This document shows, piece after piece, positions 34,376 through 61,351 of a DNA stretch of 64,000 nucleotides (positions are counted from its first letter, which is position 1; each line of letters opens with the position of its first letter). The position numbers were made by a program, and so were the translations under genes. The notes below the pieces were generated by a model. That model worked only from the letters and a program-made list of their open reading frames with translations. It was not told the origin of the DNA and ran no database searches. The DNA is from Rapana venosa (taxonomy: Eukaryota > Mollusca > Gastropoda > Neogastropoda > Muricidae): the NCBI GenBank assembly GCA_028751875.1, contig CM054167.1:23179148-23243147 (forward strand), read 5' to 3'.

Positions 34376-34391
<16 letters not shown>
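34105..34391. repeat. GT, CA and TA microsatellites
   Basis: (GT)n 34118-34150 and 34200-34247, (CA)n 34312-34363, (TA)n 34368-34391. Confidence 0.95.
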
Positions 34392-34407
<16 letters not shown>

Positions 34408-34719
34408 AATGTATGGAATTTATATAGCGCTGAATCTTGTAAAGCAACAAATCAAAGCGCTCAGATTTTATTTCATACCACTTTAAGTCACGGCAGATTT
34501 CTCTCCGTGAAATTCGGGCTGCTCTCCCGGGGAGAGCGGGAGAACGCGTCGCCACTTAGCGCTGCGCCACCCTTTCACCCTTTTTTTTTTTTTTTTTTTT
34601 TTTCTGCAGCTGTATTTGTTTCCCTATCAGAGTGGCTTTTTCTAAGAATTTTGCCAGGGACAACTCTCTTGTTGCCGTGGGTTTTTTTACGTGCGCTAAA
34701 TAATTACGTGTAACACACG

Positions 34720-34750
<31 letters not shown>

Positions 34751-34889
34751 TAGCGCCCAGACCACCACTCATGGTCTAATGGATGGGGGAAAAATTTCCG
34801 GTCCAAACGGGGTATGAACCGCCGCACACTTCAGACCCGGACTTTTCGCTTTCTAGACAGGCGCGTTACCTCTAGACCACCGATCCACC
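34392..34889 (-). repeat. SINE-A, full-length tRNA-headed copy with LINE tail
   Basis: On the minus strand the element starts GGTGGATCGGTGGTCTAGAG (tRNA-like A box region), has a B-box-like GCGGTTCATACCCCG, and passes through a body shared with 46531-46952. It ends in GAGCGCTTTGATTTGTTGCT, TTCAGCGCTATATAAATTCC and an ATT repeat. Length about 498 bp. (TA)n borders both ends and may include the target-site duplication. The tail is the same as that of the L2/CR1-like LINE at 2120-3847, which points to that LINE family as the partner. Confidence 0.85.
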
Positions 34890-36280
34890 ATATATATATA
34901 ATTTAGAGAATAGATTTTGGGAAAACAAGTGTGTGTCACACTCCTTAAGGGATTGTGGCTAAACCCCCACCCGTTCCCACTTTATTTCCCGACAACAACA
35001 CACACACAGCACACAGAAAAAAAGTTCCAGACTTTACTTTCCTAAATCAAATACAATCACATCAGACAAATACTTAAAACACCCCACTTTCACACACACA
35101 CAGATTCAACTTCAAGCCACACTCTAAATTTTAACTTTATAATCCCCTCCCCTCTTCTGCACAGTTCTGAAACCAGCTTGAGGAATGTTCCCCTCCCACT
35201 TCCCTCACAGTCACAACTCGGTTTCCACACACTGTCACCGAGGGATAGCTTAGGGCAGGCTGAAGGCCTCAAGGAGGGTCACGGGTGGACAGGGCAGCAG
35301 AGAGAAGGGAAACGGGTCGTGGGGAAAAGAGATGGATCCAGGGGAAAAAAGGGGATGGGAATTCCGGAGGGTCAAGGACAAGCCGTCAGTGACTCTTCAG
35401 GGCACACCAGGTTGTACTCTCTCCAGGCACGACTCCACCACTGGAGGCACCCACAGGAACCTGGAACAGGCAATACTTGCCGTTCCTCAGCATACGCCCA
35501 TAACTTGCATCCTCTAGGTTGACAAATTGTCTTTACAGGCAGAGTCCTCCCTGTACACCCAAGGAGCCATCTACATTTTGAATCTAAACGAGGACTGATG
35601 TTCAAATACGGTTAAGTTAAAATGCCTTTAAAACATTCTTCCACAAAAGAGAATTGTTCTTACAGAAAAATAATAACCACACACAACTGCTTAATACGCA
35701 AAATTTCATTAAATCCCAAAACTCAGGACTTGACCACACCAATTTAGACTTAGAAATTCTGAGTGTTCTAACACAAGTGAGAACCATCCAAACCTTAACT
35801 CACGACCAGGAACTTCAGGAGAAGCTAACCTGCATGCAAAATTGCAGAGAAAAGGGGATGTGCATGCCACTAAGCTGGAGTTCACACCACATACGTGAAA
35901 AATGCGTATGTGCACACAGAAAGACACTAGCAGCAGACACACACAGAGAGATAACTAGCTCGGAGTTAAGCACGAATTATGCGAACCGTGGCAGTGTGTG
36001 TAATCAGTTACAACTTTGCCTTCACATATATGAATATGATTTTGTGTGTGTGTGTGTGTGTGTGTTCAGGCCCTAACTTCGTTCACACACACATACACAC
36101 ACACACACCTTTCTTCACAGGATAGGCTGCACTCTTAACAACAAAACCCCAACGCTTTAGTGACCTCAAAATCTAAAAAAACCAAAAAATAAAAAAAAAT
36201 CCCCGACTGCGCGGACTCAATCCCAATTTCTAACACATCCTTGTCAATTTAAATTTTAAAATGACAATTTTGCAGTCTGG
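34890..36280. other. Unassigned sequence
   Basis: About 1.4 kb with no recognisable motif. Open frames of 60-140 codons on both strands (for example 35178-35522 plus, 35654-36076 plus) lack known domains. Texture is normal, unlike 28-33 kb, so a lineage-specific transposon or LTR is possible. Confidence 0.3.
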
Positions 36281-36560
36281 CAGCGGCTGTGATGATAAAT
36301 GATCGATCGGCTAGAACACTGATTGCGGATCGACAAGTTTGGTTTGTTCTCCAGTTCGAATCTTTGATAGCCTATCGACGTCGGAGACGGTTGAATCATA
36401 CCAGGAAGGGGGATTGCTCATCGAAATATGCACATTGTGACTATGGCTACAGACAAGCTGCGCGCGCATCACGTCATGACGTGTACCGCGCGTGTTTTGC
36501 ATTGCTAAGCAGCCAGCTTCACGCGAGGACAGGGAAAGGAGGACGGAGAAAGATGGGGAG
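36281..36560 (+). promoter_or_regulatory. CpG-bearing patch, candidate upstream promoter of beta-tubulin
   Basis: A CpG-containing stretch (GATCGATCGG, CGACGTCGGAGACGG, GCTGCGCGCGC) in an otherwise CpG-poor region. It includes the perfect 14-bp palindrome CACGTCATGACGTG at 36470-36483, which combines TGACG/CGTCA CRE half-sites. It lies 1.6 kb upstream of the tubulin start codon, and a splice acceptor at 37959 suggests a non-coding first exon upstream. Promoter function and target are inferred. Confidence 0.3.
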
Positions 36561-36689
36561 GTGGAGAGGGGGGTGGGGTAGGGGGGGGAGGGAGGAAGAA
36601 ATTTGTGTGGTGTAAAGGTTAAACACGCGATCAAGGCGTCCGTTTAGACTGTATGTTGGTCGCATTGTGTTAAGTTCATATAGTGTGTT

Positions 36690-36719
36690 TTGTGTGTGTG
36701 TGTGAATGATAGATAGATC

Positions 36720-36783
<64 letters not shown>

Positions 36784-36882
36784 AAATCAAATTAGATTCT
36801 TTTATTAATTTCGAGGATAGTGTGTGCGTGCGTGTGTGTCGCGCGCGCGCGCGCGCGCGCGTGTGTGTGTGTGTGGTGTGGT

Positions 36883-36948
<66 letters not shown>

Positions 36949-37033
36949 AAAGCAAAGTAAAACAAAACAAATGAAATAAAATCAAATTCTTTATATATTG
37001 AAAAAGCACCCATGTGCTTAAATTTTTTTTATC

Positions 37034-37075
<42 letters not shown>
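36690..37075. repeat. GT, GA and CG microsatellites
   Basis: (GA)n 36723-36781, (CG)n 36840-36861, (GATA)/(GA)n 36885-36946, (GA)n 37036-37073. Confidence 0.95.
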
Positions 37076-37076
<1 letters not shown>

Positions 37077-37274
37077 ACAGTATAAATAACAATTTTTTGG
37101 TGTTTACAGACCATGTGGCCAATATGAACATGAAATATACATATCTGATATATGGTGTGCACTTAGATTACACAACATACTTTAAGTGCAGTGTAAGCAT
37201 ACAAACATTAATGTTTATATAGTTTCACAGAATATAAACATAACAAACATAACACTTCTAACCAGCAGTAATTT

Positions 37275-37415
37275 TGTTTCTAAGCTTCAATGATTCTTCT
37301 TCTTCGTCGATGATTGCTCAAACAGCAATTATTGTTGTCTTTCATATGAGTGAAAGTGTGTTGCGCTGCCGTTAAGCGCCTGGCAAGTCAGGCCCAGCAC
37401 ATCCGACATCTGCAC
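37275..37415 (-). repeat. Repeat family C 3' fragment
   Basis: Complement of the GGCCTGACTTG-CAGGCGCTTAACGGCAGCGCAACAC order, ending in TTCTTCTTCG. Confidence 0.75.
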
Positions 37416-37556
37416 GCACGATTCTATAATGTACATAGCAATTTTGAAAACTGATTTCTCTGTCATGTTGTTATATGTTACATAATCCTTACATATTGAT
37501 AGGCTAATTTGTGCCGGTAGGAACGGATGGGACAATTTGAAAACACACATACACAC

Positions 37557-37720
37557 ACACAAATCCTGTTCCGCTTTTCGTAAGAGTAAGCCATTGTGTG
37601 CCGGTGGGAACAGATGACAATTGACAAAACCGCATACAGACGGGGACTGGACGTAAAAAAGCACATAAGTGCTTATTCCATTATCCTCGATATAAAAGAA
37701 TAAAATAAAATAAATTAAAA
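37557..37720 (+). repeat. SINE-B, 5'-truncated
   Basis: From AAATCCTGTTCCGCTTTTCG through GGGGACTGGACGTAAAAAAG to TTATCCTCGATATAAAAGAA. Confidence 0.85.
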
Positions 37721-37929
37721 AAAATAAACACACACACACACACGCACGCACGCAGCAGGCGCGAAATTTCCACAGTGTTATGTACATATTTCACCAACAA
37801 CAGCACCGTTAGAATTAACAACAACCAAACTGGACTGTCCAGTGTGTCTGTCTATCATCAATAGAGTGAAACAAAATAGCATCTGTGGACAAGAAGAATT
37901 TCTAGGTTTAGGGACAAATTGGTTAAGTG

Positions 37930-38169
37930 TTGAAAATAGTTTTCTCATTTAATTTGCAGAAGAGGAGGCAGGAGCTGGGAGAGTAGAGGGAGGGAGGGAG
38001 AGGAGATGGCACCGGCGGTGGTGGAGGACACAAAAACAAAATGAATAGGAGGCTATCCCAGAACCCCCCTGTGCCGGCAGATGCAGATGCAACCTCCCTT
38101 GCCCTCCTTCGTCAGTTTTCGAGCAACGGTCGCAGTTTGCAGAAGTCTTCTCCAGCTCTCGCCGACATC
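37930..38169 (+). promoter_or_regulatory. Beta-tubulin 5' leader: splice acceptor, short uORF and in-frame extension
   Basis: TTTCTCATTTAATTTGCAG (37941-37959) is a good splice acceptor, so a non-coding exon probably lies upstream. An ATG at 38006 in strong context (GAGATGG) opens a 12-codon uORF (MAPAVVEDTKTK) ending with TGA at 38042-38044. That TGA overlaps a second ATG at 38041 (ATGA). The second ATG is in frame with tubulin, and the 43 codons to 38169 are open. In-frame stop TAG at 37984-37986 closes the frame upstream. Translation from 38041 would add 43 residues before the canonical MREI. Confidence 0.5.
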
Positions 38170-53862
<15,693 letters not shown>

Positions 53863-55640
53863 GCGTCCTCTGGATCCCAACGTCTGTCTGATCTTACTGC
53901 TTGCACGTTGCACTGTTGGATGGTGATCTTACTGCTTGCACGTTGCACTGTTGGATGGAAAGGAAATCTCTGATTTTTGCTACGAACCAAATAGTTTGCT
54001 TTGCTTGCAAGGAAACCACAGTTTTTGTAGGAAAATTACATCTTGGGTAAAAAAATTTTCAGCGTTTTTAGCTGGAAACGAGTGACGGAAAACTGTTTTG
54101 TTTGCACAAAAAAAGGAAGACGGGTCCAATTTTTTGCCATGAAAAGAAGTTGCAGGGTTTAAAAAAAACAACAACACACCAAAATTCTGAATGAAGAAGT
54201 CGAGTCGATCATTCTGCAAAAGGATCGTTTAAATTCTGACTGAATGTCATGACTCGGAAGTGCAAGATTGACAGTTACGATCAGGCAAAAGCAACTGCAT
54301 TGCAGTTTTGATTAAGACTTGCTTTTACAGTTTGGGTACAGTTGCAGTTCAGTTTGGGTACCATTCTACCCAGACTTAAGTTCTTGAATTGGGCTGTGGA
54401 AAACAAAAATTGCTGGGCAACATACACTCCACATTCATGTCTTTGCTCCATCATTGTGTAGCTGTTGTGCATTTTTTTGTGTGGTCTGGCTATTGTCGTA
54501 TGCTTCCTTAGCTTCTCTTTAGACCAAGAACCAATCAACAAAAAGAGACTGCAAATGTTTTACCGCTTTCACAGAGATGGGACATCTAGTCAACAAAGAG
54601 AATTCTGAAGGTTGTATTCATTTTTATATTTCAGAGGCATGTGAAACTTAAGAGAAAAAAATGTTCCATTTGCTTCTTTTGGAGCTTTGTGTTGAAATTA
54701 TTTAAAAAAGGCGGTTTTTCCCCTTTGATACCTTTTTTGGTATGATGCTTATGTCTGTTATTGTGGATGCTTATGTCGTTTGTTGCTTTGCTAAATCTGT
54801 GTCCAGTTTGGATCATGAAAATTTGTGGCTCTTGTTTTTCATTGCCAAGATTGAAATGACCTGTCAAAATACAGTATTTTCTGAAGCGACAACAAATGAA
54901 TACGAGGCCTGTTATTTAGGCTTCATATGTTGGTGAAGAAAATCATTTTTGTTTGCAGTGTATGTTCTGTTGGTTTATAGTTTTTTTAACACTTTTTTTA
55001 GACCATTGGTATTAGGAATCTGCTGATGCAATCCAAAATTTGCAAGTGCCTGTGGCGGCATTTCCAGCATTCAAAACGCAAGCTGTCATCCTATGGAGAA
55101 AATGCAAAAGTTTATTTTTTTGTCCATCACAGTTTTGTGTCCCATGACAAATCATGCTACAATTTTTTTTTCTGTTACAGTTACGAATTTGTAGACCGTT
55201 TTATTTCTTGATATGTGTCATCTGATGGGATCAATGTAGTTCTGGCTCAGCAAGTCTTGTGTTGGGTTGTTTTCTTTATGCGTGATGAAAGTTTGGTGTG
55301 TGTGCGTGCGTGCATGTGTGTGCGTGCATGCATGCAGTTTGTGTGTGTGTGCATGCATACAAGCAGTTTGCGTGTGTATGTGTGCTGTTGCAAAGATTCA
55401 GCTAGTGTCAAGAGATTTTTGTAGGTCATCTGTGTATATTCAGTCCTTTTGATTCACAACTGAAAATAATTAGGTTTAAAAAAAAAAACCAAAAAAAAGT
55501 GCTTTCTTGAACAGCAATTGCGACAACAAAATGCTCAGATTTGCACATTAAATTTCTGAGCAAAAAATTACTGTTACATTCTTTCTGATACGTCTTCCAT
55601 TTTGTTCCTGATCACAAGAGATTTTTTTTGTTGGCTTTTT
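53863..55640 (+). other. Probable beta-tubulin 3' UTR and downstream sequence
   Basis: Unique-looking sequence with no SINE. A 35-bp unit starting GATCTTACTGCTTGCACGTT is tandemly duplicated at 53890-53924 and 53925-53958. ATTAAA at 55547-55552 is a possible poly(A) signal. The transcript end is not determined. (GT)n-type repeats occur at 55295-55385. Confidence 0.5.
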
Positions 55641-55642
55641 TT

Positions 55643-55745
55643 GTTCCTCGGCTAGATCTGTGAGGTTCACCAAGGATGAGATTTTTGCATATGCCACAGT
55701 TTCTATACCCACCTTTAAGGTAGCCACAATCTGACTTCAGGGATA
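55643..55745 (+). repeat. Repeat family D copy
   Basis: GTTCCTCGGCTAGATCTGTG, GAGGTTCACCAAGGATGAGA and CAATCTGACTTCAGGGATAC. Confidence 0.7.
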
Positions 55746-55805
55746 CTTGTGATTTATTTCAACTTGTTCTGAAAGTTTTGGAAAATCTTGAACCGTAGGT
55801 TAAAA

Positions 55806-56018
55806 AAAAAGGTAAAAGTGTCCCGTAACCTACATGGTCATAGTGGAGTGAAGCATCAGAGACCTCGGCATCTCCAGTGGCCAGCATACTGAGGGAGGTA
55901 CCCATCTCCTCTCCCTCGCTGCTTTACCTTCCCTGTCCCTAAATAGGGCAGGAACCCATTTACAGCTGGGGGACTGTACTGAAGCCAAGGCATGCAATCA
56001 GTAACCCATCCACCTTTT
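55806..56018 (-). repeat. SINE-E, 5'-truncated inverted copy
   Basis: Complement reads GGTGGATGGGTTACTGATTG, the 5S-like C-box region, then the same body (GGTAAAGCAGCGAGGGAGAG) and tail (GACACTTTTACCTTTTTTTT) as 50690-50985. Confidence 0.75.
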
Positions 56019-56177
56019 CCTTGAACCATAGCAGGTATAAATTTACTGTATTGATTTTGCTCTCAGAACATCAATCAGACTAAACAGTTTGGAAGAAAAA
56101 GAAAATTTGATAAACCAGCACTCGCGTAGAGAACAAAAAGCAGAACTATTATATCAGCAAAATTCACGATCATACCT

Positions 56178-56285
56178 GTTCCTCGGCTAGACTTTCGAGG
56201 TTCATCAATGGCGAGATTTTTGTGTGTGCTACTTGTTTTTTGCCCACCATTAAGGTTGTCGTATTCTGACTTTGGGCACGATGTC
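56178..56285 (+). repeat. Repeat family D copy
   Basis: GTTCCTCGGCTAGACTTTCG, TTTTTGCCCACCATTAAGGT and TATTCTGACTTTGGGC. Confidence 0.7.
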
Positions 56286-56339
56286 TAAACATGACACTTA
56301 GTGTGCATGCATTTAAGAAAAAAAGAAAAAGGTTTTACT

Positions 56340-56550
56340 TGCACGAATGACCTCTTCTGAAAGGCTGAACATGTTTTAACATGTGAGCAAGATTTTCTGA
56401 ATACATTTGCACATGGGGCCTCAGGTTATAGTCCCATCCAAAGGACAGCACTAATGTTAACTCCAGGGGGAAAGCACCCCTGAATGGGATTCAAACCCAG
56501 GTCAGCAGATCACAATCGCAATGCTCTGACCACCAGGCTATCTCACCTCC
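56340..56550 (-). repeat. SINE-B, diverged inverted copy with head
   Basis: GGGCCTCAGGTTATAGTCCC, GTTAACTCCAGGGGGAAAG, GGGATTCAAACCCAGG and GCTCTGACCACCAGGCTATC match SINE-B order with many substitutions; the 3' end is missing. Confidence 0.75.
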
Positions 56551-56952
56551 TCTCTGTATGTGTGTGCACGTATGTTCGCTGCATGTGTGCATGATGTGAT
56601 GTGAACAGGACACACCTACCCAAGGCGAAAACACTGCCATGTGTTTCAGTAACGCTTGCGTGTGTGTATGCCATGTTTGGGAAATAGCTGCACAAAGAAT
56701 GTTGCTGAAAGTGCTTATCCTCTCACAGCACACATGCACAATGTGTGCATACATGATGTGTGCATGCGTGTGCGCACATAAACACACACTCGCACTCACA
56801 TACATGTCTAACATCACTACTTGTGAAAAGACTAAATGAATTAGAACACACATACACACAAACATACACACAAATGCATTTCCTATGGAAACTGTGAGTA
56901 TACAAATCAAATAAAGCCAAAGAAGGAAAGCGACAGGCCTGTAAGACATTCA
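56551..56952. other. Unassigned sequence with GT/CA-rich patches
   Basis: Imperfect TGTG/ACAC repeats; a 152-codon minus frame across the SINE-B end has no motifs. Confidence 0.4.
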
Positions 56953-57190
56953 TTGCCTAACAAGTAAACCGTGAGGTTCTGGGTTCCATTCCATACCTTG
57001 CCCCTTCTTCCCAGTTTGACAGGAAAAATCACACTTGAATGTCAGTCTTTTGGAGGAGACTGTGCGCTGACGGACTTGGGCCTGTCAAAAGAAAACCACA
57101 ACATTTGAAAATTGGAAGAGTACAGAGGTAGCCTACCTCCCAACTGTCCTGGCAAAATTGGTAAGTTCAGTTCCCAACTGTATCTGTAAG
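56953..57190 (+). repeat. Repeat family H, longest copy
   Basis: Starts GCCTAACAAGTAAACCGTGA (as at 2066) and ends with CTCCCAACTGTCCTGGCAAA (as at 11720). TTGGAGGAGACTGTGCGCTG resembles the SINE 'GGATGAGAC' block, so a SINE is likely. Confidence 0.55.
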
Positions 57191-57379
57191 TTGTAGATAT
57201 TTATCATACCTTAATGAACCATACACTTGACACTGGAATACAAAGTGGTATTCATGTTCAACCTAGCCAGGACAAACACATTTTTCTTCCTATTTATGTC
57301 TTTACAATAACCATATCGATGGCTATTGTAATAGGAGACGCACCACACCTAGACCTTGCCAAAGCACATTAAATTTTAT
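57191..57379. other. Unassigned sequence
   Basis: No gene or repeat match. Confidence 0.4.
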
Positions 57380-57470
57380 GTATGCTTTGATTTGTTCCTT
57401 TGCAAGATTCAGCGCTATATAAATTCATATTTTATTATTATTATTATTATTATTATCATCATTATTCCAC
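57380..57470 (+). repeat. LINE/SINE-A tail copy with ATT repeat
   Basis: GCTTTGATTTGTTCCTTTGC, TTCAGCGCTATATAAATTC and (ATT)n. Confidence 0.75.
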
Positions 57471-59060
57471 ATCCAGGTACTTTCCTCTTTCTAGACAACT
57501 TTTGAAACTGCTGCACAAAGAAAATCTGTCACTGACATTCAGGTGTTTAATTCCATCTCTGGCAGAAACAGTCACAAAGATAGATTAAAAAATTTGTTTT
57601 TCAAAACCATGTTTCATGCCCACATCAGCATCACGAACCACACATGCCCAGCCCAACACCATTTGATACAGCAACGATTTTAATTGGTGTGAACCACATG
57701 ATATTTTTTCTAGTTCATGTGGATCAAGCAATAATGTTATAAGATTTTTTTTCGGCAGCAGAGAGAATCCAGCTTGCAATTTTTTTTTCAGTCAGATATT
57801 TGTGGCTAATGAAAAAAAAATCGTTTAAAGGCTGCTTTTTTTCTAGTGACAACCCCCCCCCCCCCCCCCCTAAACAAACGAACAAATTCAATGATAAAAA
57901 GGGAAGATGGGGAAAGCGAGTTGAATTGAATTAAAGTGACAGAGCAACGGAATTCTACAAGAATTGATTAATTGCAAATCAAGAAAAGACTTTTGCAATG
58001 TCAATAACTTCAGATGACTATAAGATTAATACACTTCAACAGACTTTGCAAATTCATTGTCATTGTGAGAGGCATAGTAATAAAGAAATCAAAACGGGAC
58101 ACTGAATAAGAATGTGCTCAAAATAATGATAATGAATGTGAGCAAGTGCATGTTATTATCATTATTATTAATATTATTATTATTATTATTACTACACTTT
58201 TTTTTCAAGTACATTTTACATTTTAGGAACAGTTTTCCAAGAATTCATTCGAAGTTTGTCAATCACAAACTTGTATCTACCCAGGAAAGGGCAAGAAGTT
58301 TTGAATTTTCACATAGTAGAGCAATACATTTTCCGTCTGTCTGTCGGTGCTGACATCTATCTACCCCTCTCTTGAATCATGTTCGTCCGAAGAAGAAGAA
58401 TTATCTTCCAATTATAAAACCGTTCTTTGAAAAAGTTATGATTGATGTGTTGGTGAAAAATTGTTGTTGTTGCAGTTTGTCGTATCCTTATGTTTATATT
58501 ATTATTTGTTATTTTTATGCTATGGTATCAATCTCAAATATGGGGGGTGGGTGGGGGGCGTATCAAAGAAAGCATGTCAGTGCTGTTATTCGCATTATCC
58601 TCGAAATAATGAACGTTCCCTTGCACTGCCTCCTTCTTAACTCCCCCCCACCTGTGTGTGTGTGTGTGTCTCTCTCTCACAGATAAACAGGCTCTCTTTC
58701 TCTCTGCACTTTGTTGGAATAAACGTTAAAGCTGACTAACTAAAGTACACACATTCACACAAAAATACAATAGTAACTATGTGTTGCTTCTCAGTGTTGC
58801 AGTGTGTCTTCGAAATGTGGTCTGCTCTTTACCATATCAAAGGCTCGTGTGCAAATGAGAAGGAAAAAAAAGAAGAAAAAATCCGCCCGTGCAGTGTAAA
58901 AAATAGATTTAAGGGACGTGTGCAAAAGGATCTGTCGTTCGAATACTTGCGTTCCATCAAGTTGTAAGAAGAGAGTGGTAGTTGCAGTGGCTTCTTATGC
59001 GAGTTGAGACGGTGTTAGTCTGTTTTTTCCGGGTTGATTTGGCTGAAATATCACTGAAGT
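57471..59060. other. Intergenic sequence upstream of the candidate ribosomal protein gene
   Basis: Poly-C at 57847-57866, (ATT)n at 58155-58190, G-rich 58541-58560, GT/TC at 58652-58700. No gene is seen. The last 80 bases (58980-59060) are the probable promoter and leader; CTTCTT at 58991-58996 and CTGTTTTTTCC at 59020-59030 are candidate pyrimidine-tract (TOP) starts. Confidence 0.45.
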
Positions 59061-59064
59061 TACC

Positions 59065-59079
59065 ATGCCTCCCAAATTT
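59065..59079 (+). CDS. RPL12: Candidate first coding exon of 60S ribosomal protein L12 (uL11), MPPKF
   Basis: ATGCCTCCCAAATTT is followed immediately by a consensus donor GTAAGTATAG (59080). Start context is strong (TACCATGC with A at -3). Animal RPL12 begins MPPKF, and ribosomal protein genes often split after a very short first coding exon. RPL12 is part of the large-subunit stalk base. The leader contains pyrimidine tracts as expected for a TOP mRNA. No further RPL12 exon was found up to 64000, so the rest would lie downstream. Five codons are weak evidence; another gene starting MPPKF is possible. Confidence 0.45.
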
Positions 59080-59664
59080 GTAAGTATAGATTTTGTTCTC
59101 AGTCAAAATTAGGGTAATTCAGCAAGTATTTTACTGAAAACAAAAATCAATGAATGTTGTGATGTGAGTTAAGTCAATTGATATTAGTCTACAATATCAT
59201 GATCAGCACAATCTTGCGAAGTCGGACTGTATTATTGCATCAAAAGCACACATGTTTCAGATCTGATACAGATGATCATGGTGTGTTATTGTCACGTTAT
59301 TTCACAAATGACCATGGCATATTATTGTCAAATTAGTCATAAATGATCATGGCATATCATTGTCAAGGTATTCACAAATGAGCATAGCATTACAATTTGT
59401 TTTCATCTTAAATTTTTCTTTTTTTTCCATGGCATATTACTGTCAAAGTATTCACAAATGACCACGATATATTGTTGTCAAGGTATTCACAAATAACCAT
59501 GGCATATTATTGTAAAGGCATATGTAGGTAGCATTATGGCAGGTTTTCTTGTTTAAATGTTGTTTATTACAGCTTGTTTTATAGCTTTAAAACCCAGGCG
59601 TTGGCAACCGTCAAAAGGCAATAAACGCGTGGGTGCATTTGAGGCCGAGTGTGTTAATTTGTCT
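59080..59664 (+). repeat. Start of candidate RPL12 intron 1 with a 36-bp minisatellite
   Basis: 59271-59525 holds about seven degenerate units with the order ACAAATGACCATGGCATATT and ATTGTCAAGGTATTC. It begins about 190 bp after the donor. Confidence 0.7.
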
Positions 59665-60013
59665 ATTTTATTTTATTCTTTTATTTCAAGGATAATGAAA
59701 GAAGCAATCATGTGCGCTTTTTTTTTTTTAAAACATCCAGTCTCGTGTGTTTGCAGTTTTGTAAATTTTGTCATCTGTTCCCTGCCGGCACAGTATGACC
59801 TACTCTTTCGAAAAGCGGAACAGGTTTGAACGTGTGCGCAAGATGTTCTGTGTGCGTTCGCAGACGGGACCTCGGTTTATAGTCTCACACAAAGGACTTT
59901 AGGGGGCAGTGGAGTCCGCGCTGATGTTAACTCTAGGAGCAAAAAATGTACCCTTCAACGAGATTCGAACCCGGGTCAGCAGATCACGGGCGCAATGGCC
60001 AAGCTCTAACCAC

Positions 60014-60018
<5 letters not shown>
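59665..60018 (-). repeat. SINE-B, diverged inverted copy
   Basis: TTTCAAGGATAATGAAAGAA, ACATCCAGTC, CGAAAAGCGGAACAGG, GACGGGACCTCGGTTTATAG and AGATTCGAACCCGGG in order. Confidence 0.85.
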
Positions 60019-60046
<28 letters not shown>

Positions 60047-60141
60047 CAGTTTCATACCAGCTCTCCACAATCTGTGATTATAAGACAGGAAATGTGTCAG
60101 AAGTGGGATCGTGTGTCAGAAGTGGGGAAAATGTCAGAAGT

Positions 60142-60182
<41 letters not shown>

Positions 60183-60449
60183 TGAGTGTGTATGTGTGGT
60201 GAGAGTGTGTATGTGTGGTGAGTGTGTGTATGTGTGTGTGTGTGTGTGTGGTGAGTGTGTGTATGTGTGTGTGTGTGTGGTGAGTGTGTATGTAGTGAGT
60301 GTGTGTATGTGTGTGTGTGTGTGGTGAGTGTGTATGTGTGGTGAGTGTGTGTGGTGAGTGTGTGTATGTGTGTGTGTGTGTGTTCAATTTTAAGGTGTTT
60401 CTACTTTAAGGGATTCAGACGACCCTAAAATAGGAGAGAGAGAGAGAGA

Positions 60450-60491
<42 letters not shown>

Positions 60492-60600
60492 ACGTGTGTG
60501 TGTGTGTGGTGGTGGGTGGGGGGGGGGGGGGGGTGCGTGATGCGTGCTTGCATGTCGGTGTGAGTGCGGCGCGCGCGTATGTGTGTGTGTGTGTGTGACA
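60018..60600. repeat. GT and GA microsatellite block
   Basis: (GT)n 60016-60043, a GTGTGTGGTGAGTGTGTATG-type higher-order repeat 60140-60390, (GA)n 60435-60488, G-run 60519-60532, GT 60580-60597. AAATGTGTCAGAAGTGGGAT is locally triplicated (about 60090-60140). Confidence 0.95.
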
Positions 60601-60810
60601 AATAGGATGTTTTAAACACTGGTTTAGATTTCTAAGCTTTGAATGAAAACAACAACAAAGATGGGCGAGCTCATTGTTGTGTGCCAAGTTTTCAGGATAC
60701 TGTTGTGTAATCAATCCTGTGATGATTCACAACTCGGTTTCAATGGTTTAGAGCTAGATTTTATCAGCAGTTGTGCAATACTCGTGCGTGCGCGCGCGAA
60801 CACACACACA

Positions 60811-60854
<44 letters not shown>

Positions 60855-60873
60855 CACGCACGCACGCACGCAC

Positions 60874-60940
<67 letters not shown>

Positions 60941-61351
60941 ATACACTCCTACACACACACACAGAACACCCCGCCCTCCTACTCACACAAATTTCTCCAA
61001 GACTCCCTGATTCAACGAACAGTTGTATAACTATCAATCAATCAATCAATCAATCAATCAATTAATTCTAAATTCACTCAATAAACCTGCCAGAAGCCAT
61101 ATTCGACAATAATTTGTGGTCCCGCTATCAAACCATTCATAGGCCAATACACACCCGGCGCATCTGTCGCCCCCAGTGTGTGTCAAAACTACGGTGAATC
61201 ACCAAGAGGAACTCTATAAATGCCGCCCAGTGCACAACATTCTTCTGTGGACACAGATATGAAGCGGAGAAGGACGAGCAGCTTGCACTGATCCTGTCTT
61301 GCCTTTTTTGCTTTGTTTTTTTGAAGTCCTGGCTGTAATGCCTCTGTTATT
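60601..61351. repeat. Unassigned sequence with CA/CG, GA and TCAA microsatellites
   Basis: (CACG)/(CA)n 60795-60877, (GA)n 60879-60938, (AATC)n at 61034-61061. No gene is seen in 60600-60780 or 61065-61350. Confidence 0.8.

Noticed and set aside
35178..35522. 114-codon frame as a possible gene
   Set aside because: No recognisable domain and two overlapping frames of similar length, including one on the opposite strand; left as unassigned sequence.
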